Program-made: the position numbers and the translations under genes
From: Deltaproteobacteria bacterium
GTDB taxonomy: Bacteria > Myxococcota_A > UBA9160 > SZUA-336
NCBI GenBank assembly: GCA_030624945.1
Contig: JAUXJB010000017.1
Span: forward strand, 1-13,717
Direction: 5' to 3'
Length of the DNA: 13,717 nucleotides
Shown here: positions 9,374-13,717 of the stretch, piece after piece
Layout of the letters: each line of letters starts with the position of its first letter
Numbering within the stretch: the stretch's first letter is position 1
The notes under the pieces: model-generated
Told to the model about the DNA's origin: nothing
Database searches by the model: none
Seen by the model: the letters and a program-made list of their open reading frames with translations, nothing else

Positions 9374-10755
9374 GCTCGCACCAATGCGTCGCGCAGCGCC
9401 AGCAGCTTGAGCTGGACCTCGTCGGCCTCCCGCGCGGGGTCGGACGCTTCGACCAGACCGGCACCCGCATACAGCCGGATCTCGCCCGGGGTGAGGAGTC
9501 CGCAGCGCAGGGCGACCTGAAACTCGCCCTGCCCCGTGCGATCCAGCCAGCCGATGGGCCCCGCATACCAGCCGCGGTCGAACTGCTCGTGTTCGCAGAT
9601 CAGCTCGAGCGCGCGATCCCGTGGCGTGCCAGCGACCGCGGCCGTCGGGTGCAGCGCCGCGACAAGTTCGAGCACGTGTGTAGGGGCACGCAACGTCCCG
9701 CACAGCTCGGTCCACAGGTGCTGCGCGCGCCCGGCCCCGAGTCCGGTAGGCTCCGACGGCACCTCGACGCTCGCACAGAACGGGCGCATCGAGGTTTCGA
9801 TCCCCCGCACCACGAAGTCGTGTTCTGCGCGCTCCTTGCGCGAGTGCCGCAGAGCATCTGCCAGCGGATCGCGAACCCGGTTCGATGTTCCCCCGACCGC
9901 GGCCGCTCGAACGCGTCCTCCGCGCACGGCCACCAAGCACTCGGGGGTCACACCGAGAAAGGTCCGCTCGCCGATTCCCATCGCATAGACCGTGCATGAG
10001 GGATGTGCCTGCGCGAGTGCGCGCAGGATCGGCAATGCCGGCAGGCGACCGGCCACCGGGATTCGCTCCTGCTCGGCCAGCACCACCTTCCGGGCCCCGC
10101 CAGCCCGAATGGCATCGATCAGCCTCGCCGCCGTTGTCGCGTAGCGACGCGAGAGATCGTCGCCGGCAGGGAGCGCGAGCGAGGCCTCGACCCGCTCGGC
10201 TGCGGTCGGCTTCTCGAGCAGGAGAGCTCGTCGCACGGCGACCCTGCGCAACAACGCATCCTCGTCATCGTCCGGAGCCACGCGAACCGACACGATCAGC
10301 GCGCCCTCGCTGAACAGGAACTCGGGCAGCGCGAAGCGCGCGTTTCCGAACGGTCGCCAGATCGGATCCCGAACGCGATCGGTCGCGGGGGCAAAGGCGA
10401 GCCCGCCGAGCAACAACGGTCCGAGCTCTCCCGAGCCCCCCTCGAACTCGACACGGCCGAACCACTTCGCGGTCTGGTCGATTCCGGCGGTCGCATCCTC
10501 GAATGCGAGCTCGCCCGCCAGGCCGACCCCCAACAGTGTCTGAGAGGGTTCCCCGCCGCTCATCAGAAAGCGGCGCTCCCCCTGTTGCTCTGCCGTTTGA
10601 AACAGTTCGAAGAGATCCGGCAGCTCGCCTAGCCTCTCGCTCCAAGAGACCCACGCGACCTCCCCCCGCGAACGGGCGCGCGCCAGGCCGCTCCGGAGCG
10701 CCAGCTCCGGTTGGCTCGCGGCGAGGCGCGAGGGCGGAGCGATCTCCAACGACAC
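9361..10755 (-). CDS. menF: Isochorismate synthase
   Basis: Converts chorismate to isochorismate with Mg2+, diverting it into menaquinone. 464 residues, in the MenF/EntC/DhbC size range. The chorismate-binding core covers about 200-460: catalytic Lys223 in ARKVVLAEQE, FLGVTPECLV (266-275), AVGGTSNR (286-293), RKERAEHDFVV (306-316), LHPTAAVAGTPRD (368-380), DRGWYAGPIGW (393-403) and the metal site YAGAGLVEASDPAREADEV (429-447). The N-terminal 150 residues are poorly conserved, as in MenF. Anthranilate/aminodeoxychorismate synthases and salicylate synthases share the fold; the menD neighbour decides. GTG 10755 is two bases after the menG stop and has GGAG 6 bases upstream. Confidence 0.94.
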   Translation of the reverse strand: MSLEIAPPSRLAASQPELALRSGLARARSRGEVAWVSWSERLGELPDLFELFQTAEQQGERRFLMSGGEPSQTLLGVGLAGELAFEDATAGIDQTAKWFGRVEFEGGSGELGPLLLGGLAFAPATDRVRDPIWRPFGNARFALPEFLFSEGALIVSVRVAPDDDEDALLRRVAVRRALLLEKPTAAERVEASLALPAGDDLSRRYATTAARLIDAIRAGGARKVVLAEQERIPVAGRLPALPILRALAQAHPSCTVYAMGIGERTFLGVTPECLVAVRGGRVRAAAVGGTSNRVRDPLADALRHSRKERAEHDFVVRGIETSMRPFCASVEVPSEPTGLGAGRAQHLWTELCGTLRAPTHVLELVAALHPTAAVAGTPRDRALELICEHEQFDRGWYAGPIGWLDRTGQGEFQVALRCGLLTPGEIRLYAGAGLVEASDPAREADEVQLKLLALRDALVRACGS

Positions 10756-10757
10756 GC

Positions 10758-11450
10758 TCAGCTCCGCTCCGCGAAGAGGAGCTGGATCGCCCCCAGCATG
10801 CGCCGCCGCTTCTCCACGTGCGCGAAGCCGGCGCGCTCGAGCCTCGCGAACAGCTCGCCCTCCGGAGGCAGGTAGTGCAGGGAGGCGGGGAGATAGCGAT
10901 AGGCCCGCGCGTCCGAGAACCAGGCGCCCAGGCGCGGGACGACCCGGCGAAGGTGAACGCCGTGGCCCCAGCGAAGCACGGCTGCGCGCGGCTCGTCGAA
11001 CTCGACGAACGCGACGCGCCCGCCGCTGCGCAGCAGGCGCGCGCACTCGCGGAAGACAGCGTCGAGATCGGCGAAGTTCCGCAGCGCAAAGCCACACGTC
11101 ACGACGTCCGCGCAGCCGTCTCGGAGCGGGAGTGCGACCGCGTCCGCCTGGACCTGATGAGCACCGCAGCTCCGCGAGCGCGCCTGACACAGCATTCCGA
11201 GCGCGAGATCCGCCGCGACCACGCGGGCGCCCTTGGAACGGGCGAGCTCGGCGAGATCGCCGGTCCCGCTGGCCACGTCGACGACCAGCGCGCCGGGCTC
11301 GACACCCACAGCGTCGATGGCCTCGGCGCGCCAGCTCCGATCCATGCCCAGCGACATGATCCGATTCATCAGGTCGTAGCGGGGCGCGATGCGATCGAAC
11401 ATGGCGCGCACGAACTCGCGCTTCTCGGTGGCGGGGGGGAGATCAGACAC
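10758..11450 (-). CDS. menG: Demethylmenaquinone C-methyltransferase (UbiE/MenG family)
   Basis: SAM-dependent methyltransferase for the last step, demethylmenaquinol to menaquinol. 230 residues. Signature 1, MFDRIAPRYDLMNRIMSLGMD, is at about 17-37. SAM motif I VVDVASGTGDLA is at 56-67, and the UbiE motif GFALRNF at 120-126. The C-terminal YRYLPASLHYLP and MLGAIQLLFAERS correspond to the family's second signature region. The same family acts on ubiquinone precursors (UbiE), but no ubiquinone gene is seen here, so menaquinone is the supported role. The start is GTG 11450 with GGAG 8 bases upstream, only 4 bases after the stop of the MerR gene, placing regulator and pathway on one transcript. 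Confidence 0.95.
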   Translation of the reverse strand: MSDLPPATEKREFVRAMFDRIAPRYDLMNRIMSLGMDRSWRAEAIDAVGVEPGALVVDVASGTGDLAELARSKGARVVAADLALGMLCQARSRSCGAHQVQADAVALPLRDGCADVVTCGFALRNFADLDAVFRECARLLRSGGRVAFVEFDEPRAAVLRWGHGVHLRRVVPRLGAWFSDARAYRYLPASLHYLPPEGELFARLERAGFAHVEKRRRMLGAIQLLFAERS

Positions 11451-11454
11451 GCGA

Positions 11455-12210
11455 CTAGCTCCAGGTCAGCTTCAAGCGCGCTGCCTCCGTGGCCTCGATG
11501 GCCGCCTCCAGAGCTTCGTCGTCGCCGCCGCGCACCAGGCGCGATCGCGCGCGCTCGATCAGAGTGCGCTGGAAGTGGAGCGCCACGAGAGTGGTGGCCG
11601 CGGGCAGCAGCTCCCGAAACACCTGGGTGACGGTCTCGCGCGAGGCGGGCTCCTCATCGGAATCGGTGTGGCGCACGTGGCGATCGAACAGCTCGATGGC
11701 CCGGTCCGCGATCTCGGCGACGTGAGAGGCGTACATCTGAGCCAGAGGCAAGAGCTCCTGCAGGGGGAAGCCACTGTCGAGAAAGAGTCGGGCGGACTCC
11801 GCCGTGCGCAGGTCCGACTCGGTAAACCGGGCCGCGCCGCCCGCGGCGGAGGGCGCGAGCAGGGCCGCCTGCTCGAGCACCTGAAGCAGGGTCTCCGGCA
11901 GCCCCGACGCGGTCGCGAGCTCGGCGCGACTGTAAGTGCGCTCCCCCTCGGCCTCGTCCAGCGCGCCCAGCAGGGACTCCCTCAGAGATTGTCGAGGGGG
12001 CGAGTCGAGGAGCTTGCGGACCGCCTCCAGAGTGAGCCCCTCGCGGTTCAGTGCGCGGATCCGCCGCAGCTTCCTCAGGTGGCGATCCGAGTAGATGGCC
12101 ACCCGACCCCGCCGCTCCGGGGCGGGCAGGAGGCCCCGCGCCTGGTAGAAGCGGACGGTATCGACGCTCACCCCCGCCGTTCTGGCGATCTCTTCGACCC
12201 GATATTCCAT
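11455..12210 (-). CDS. MerR-family transcriptional regulator, probable tandem winged helix, no cysteines
   Basis: 251 residues. Residues 2-70 are a clear MerR DNA-binding domain: YRVEEIARTAGVSVDTVRFYQARGLLP helix-turn-helix, a wing with GRVAIYSDRHL, then RIRALNREGLTLEAVRKLL. Residues about 91-160 look like a second, degenerate copy (TYSRAELATASGLPETLLQVLEQAALLAP, then ARFTESDLRTAESARLFLDSGFPLQELL). A helical C-terminal domain follows. There is no Cys at all, so thiol- or Cys-based metal sensing of the classic MerR kind is excluded; the ligand is unknown. ATG 12210 touches a 23-base palindrome, suggesting autoregulation. It heads the men run (menG starts 4 bases after its stop) and is divergent from an E2/E1 operon, so it may control both. 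I cannot name a characterised orthologue. Confidence 0.85.
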   Translation of the reverse strand: MEYRVEEIARTAGVSVDTVRFYQARGLLPAPERRGRVAIYSDRHLRKLRRIRALNREGLTLEAVRKLLDSPPRQSLRESLLGALDEAEGERTYSRAELATASGLPETLLQVLEQAALLAPSAAGGAARFTESDLRTAESARLFLDSGFPLQELLPLAQMYASHVAEIADRAIELFDRHVRHTDSDEEPASRETVTQVFRELLPAATTLVALHFQRTLIERARSRLVRGGDDEALEAAIEATEAARLKLTWS

Positions 12211-12233
12211 GTGAATACTCTCAGAGTAGACAC
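12211..12233. promoter_or_regulatory. 23-base near-palindromic operator candidate
   Basis: The core TACTCT-C-AGAGTA (plus strand 12216-12228) is a perfect 6+1+6 inverted repeat. Outside it, GTG at 12211-12213 and CAC at 12231-12233 also pair, giving 9 of 11 paired positions. It ends directly at the MerR start codon. It overlaps the best -10 guess for that gene (minus strand TACTCT 12223-12228, with -35 TTGCCA 12247-12252 and an 18-base spacer). A regulator bound here would cover the start of the men transcript and lie about 70 bases before the plus-strand gene. Confidence 0.6.
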
Positions 12234-12301
12234 TCCGATCAATCTCTGGCAAGCCCCTGCCCAGCGCCATGACCACTCCGCGCGGCTGATAAGCTCGCCG
12301 C
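12234..12301. other. Remainder of the divergent promoter region
   Basis: 68 bases between the palindrome and the E2 start at 12302. No Shine-Dalgarno site precedes ATG 12302. A TGATAA at 12287-12292 could be a -10, with the ATG about 10 bases on, but no -35 fits it. The plus-strand promoter cannot be placed confidently by eye. Confidence 0.3.
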
Positions 12302-13576
12302 ATGGCGCGCGTGATCGCGATGCCCCGGCTGGGCCTCAAGATGACCGAAGGGACCGTGATCGAGTGGCGGGTGGCCCCCGGAGACCTCGTCCTCGCGGGG
12401 CAGATCGTCCTGGTCATCGAGTCCGACAAGGCCGAGGTAGAGGTCGAGGCCCCGGCGCCCGGCGTCGTGCGTCACATCTATGTGAACGCCGAGGAGACGG
12501 TCGCTTGCGGCACGACCCTGGCCGTGCTGACCGAGACGGCCGACGAGGCCTTTGACCCCGAGCCCTACCGCACGCCCAGCTCGTCTGTGAGACCGACCGA
12601 CGCGGGCGCGGCCGGGATCTCCCCCCGCTCCGACCGCCCGCGCGAGCGTCCGCAAGGCGCGTCGCCCATCGCCCCGGCCGCACGTCGACGCGCCCGGGAG
12701 CTCCAGATCGACGTATCCGAGGTCCGGGGCAGCGGACCGGGTGGGCGCATCACCCGCGAGGACGTAGACGCCTTCGCCGCAGCGCTCCAGCGCCGCGTCG
12801 AGGTCGCAGATGGAGTGGCTCTCGAGGTGGACGCACAGGGCGAGGGGCCGCCCGTCCTCTTGCTGCCCGGCTTCGGAATCGACTGCGCGGCCTTCGGGCC
12901 GCAGATCGCCCCCCTGGCCGAGCGTTGCCGTGTCCTGGCCGTAAACCCGCGCGGTGTAGGACTCTCCGACACGCCCGAGAGCGAGCGCTACGACGTCGAG
13001 ACGGCAGCCGCGGATGCGGCCGCCGTGGTCGGAACGAGCGCCCACATCGTCGGAGCCAGTCTCGGCGCCGCGGCCGCGCTCGAGCTGGCGTTGGGTCGGC
13101 CCGAGATCGTTCGATCGCTGACGCTGGTCACGCCGTTCGTCCGCGCCAACGGCCGTCTGCTGGCGGTGCTCGACGCCTGGTGTCGGTCGGCGAGGGAGCT
13201 GGAACCGGACACGCTGGCACGGACGCTCGTGCCCTGGCTGTTCTCGCCGGAGTTCCTCGCGGACCAAGCCCGGCTGCGCCGCGTCGTGAGCGCCCTTGCA
13301 CGGATCCTGCCCCGCGTACCCGTCGCGACCCTCGAGCGCACGGCCGCGGGGCTGCGCTCCTGGTCAGATACGCGCTCGGATGCGCTCGCCAAGATCGCCG
13401 CACCTACTCTCGTGATCGCTGGCGAACGAGACCTCCTCACACCGGATGCCGCGGATGTGGCGAGGGCGATCCCGAACGCGCGGCTCGCCGTTGTAGCGAG
13501 CGCGGGGCACGCGGTAACCCTCGAGGATCCCGAGCGCGTAAACTCTCTCCTGCTCGCGCACATCGGAGCGGGATGA
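12302..13576 (+). CDS. E2-like protein: lipoyl domain + peripheral-subunit-binding domain + alpha/beta hydrolase (AcoC-like)
   Basis: 424 residues with three parts. Residues 1-80 are a lipoyl domain beginning MARVIAMPRLGLKMTEGTV, with the lipoylated Lys43 in ESDKAEVEV. Residues 81-119 are a Pro/Ser/Arg-rich linker. Residues about 120-160 are a peripheral-subunit (E1/E3)-binding domain, with ARRRARELQIDVSEVRGSGPG and GRITREDVDAF. Residues about 165-424 form an alpha/beta hydrolase with triad Ser253 (VGASLGA), Asp377 (AGERDLLTP) and His403 (SAGHAVTLE). The chloramphenicol-acetyltransferase-like catalytic domain of normal E2 is absent. Replacement by a hydrolase fold is known in AcoC, the E2 of acetoin dehydrogenase, so an acyl transfer from lipoamide to CoA is the likely role; the substrate is unproven. 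First gene of an operon with an E1 alpha gene 19 bases downstream. Start chosen for the usual lipoyl-domain N-terminus; ribosome-binding site weak. Confidence 0.88.
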   Translation: MARVIAMPRLGLKMTEGTVIEWRVAPGDLVLAGQIVLVIESDKAEVEVEAPAPGVVRHIYVNAEETVACGTTLAVLTETADEAFDPEPYRTPSSSVRPTDAGAAGISPRSDRPRERPQGASPIAPAARRRARELQIDVSEVRGSGPGGRITREDVDAFAAALQRRVEVADGVALEVDAQGEGPPVLLLPGFGIDCAAFGPQIAPLAERCRVLAVNPRGVGLSDTPESERYDVETAAADAAAVVGTSAHIVGASLGAAAALELALGRPEIVRSLTLVTPFVRANGRLLAVLDAWCRSARELEPDTLARTLVPWLFSPEFLADQARLRRVVSALARILPRVPVATLERTAAGLRSWSDTRSDALAKIAAPTLVIAGERDLLTPDAADVARAIPNARLAVVASAGHAVTLEDPERVNSLLLAHIGAG

Positions 13577-13583
13577 GCCCATC

Positions 13584-13589
13584 AAGGAG
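13584..13589 (+). promoter_or_regulatory. Shine-Dalgarno site of the E1 alpha gene
   Basis: AAGGAG, 6 bases before ATG 13596. It fixes the start of the truncated gene and contrasts with the missing site before the E2 gene. Confidence 0.75.
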
Positions 13590-13595
13590 ACGGCA

Positions 13596-13717
13596 ATGGA
13601 ACTGACCCGAGAGCAGCTCCTCGACAGCTACCGACGGATGCGAACGATCCGGGCTTTCGAGGAGCGCCTGAACGACATGGTCATGGCGGGCAAGCTGTCC
13701 GGCTTCCTGCACCTCTA
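13596..13717 (+). CDS. Thiamine-diphosphate E1 alpha subunit of a 2-oxoacid/acetoin dehydrogenase complex (start only)
   Basis: Only the first 40 codons are present; the right edge cuts the gene. The sequence MELTREQLLDSYRRMRTIRAFEERL, then KLSGFLHLY, is the typical N-terminus of E1 alpha (pyruvate dehydrogenase PdhA or acetoin dehydrogenase AcoA): a YRRM.xIRxFEE helix followed by the G-F-x-H-x motif that leads into the ThDP-binding region. With the preceding AcoC-like E2 this suggests an acetoin-dehydrogenase-type complex. Pyruvate or branched-chain 2-oxoacid dehydrogenase cannot be excluded from so short a piece. An E1 beta gene would be expected next. Confidence 0.85.
   Translation, partial: MELTREQLLDSYRRMRTIRAFEERLNDMVMAGKLSGFLHL

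Noticed and set aside
12212..12242. MerR-style promoter with 19-base spacer (minus strand TTGATC 12237-12242, TATTCA 12212-12217) over the palindrome.
   Set aside because: Transcription would start inside the MerR coding sequence, after the ATG at 12210, so it cannot express the gene as annotated.

Overview
The window is a gene-dense, strongly GC-rich (about two thirds GC by eye, not computed) bacterial chromosomal segment. Twelve genes lie on the minus strand and two on the plus strand, with no intergenic gap above 160 bases. I see no tRNA, rRNA, CRISPR, insertion sequence or phage gene. Gene content and order (tig-clpP-clpX beside gpsA, a complete-looking classical menaquinone cluster, a ClpX Walker A reading GPTGCGKT, frequent GTG/TTG starts) fit a Gram-negative of the deltaproteobacterial/Myxococcota type. 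That placement is inference; the sequence alone does not prove it.

Layout, read in the direction of minus-strand transcription (high to low coordinates). A MerR-type regulator (11455-12210) heads a tightly packed run menG/ubiE, menF, menD, menH, menB, menA, menC (3994-11450). Neighbours in this run are separated by at most 12 bases or overlap, so they probably form one transcript. The run encodes chorismate -> isochorismate -> SEPHCHC -> SHCHC -> o-succinylbenzoate, then DHNA-CoA synthesis, prenylation and C-methylation to menaquinone. The OSB-CoA ligase MenE and a DHNA-CoA thioesterase are not in the window. After a 73-base gap comes gpsA (glycerol-3-phosphate dehydrogenase). After a 157-base gap holding a plausible sigma-70 promoter comes the proteostasis group tig, clpP and clpX (clpX is cut by the left edge).

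On the plus strand, divergent from the MerR gene, a second operon starts at 12302. Its first gene is an unusual E2-type protein (lipoyl domain, E3/E1-binding domain, then an alpha/beta hydrolase in place of the normal acyltransferase, AcoC-like). It is followed by the start of a thiamine-diphosphate E1 alpha subunit, cut by the right edge. This looks like an acetoin-dehydrogenase-like or other 2-oxoacid-dehydrogenase-like complex.

The 91-base divergent intergenic region carries a 23-base near-palindrome touching the MerR start codon, a good operator candidate. The most interesting points are this MerR/operator arrangement linking menaquinone synthesis to an E1/E2 complex, the apparently duplicated, cysteine-free MerR protein, the three-domain E2-hydrolase fusion, and three identical TTGA stop/start overlaps. 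Most of the window is conserved housekeeping sequence, and I do not see a clearly new system.
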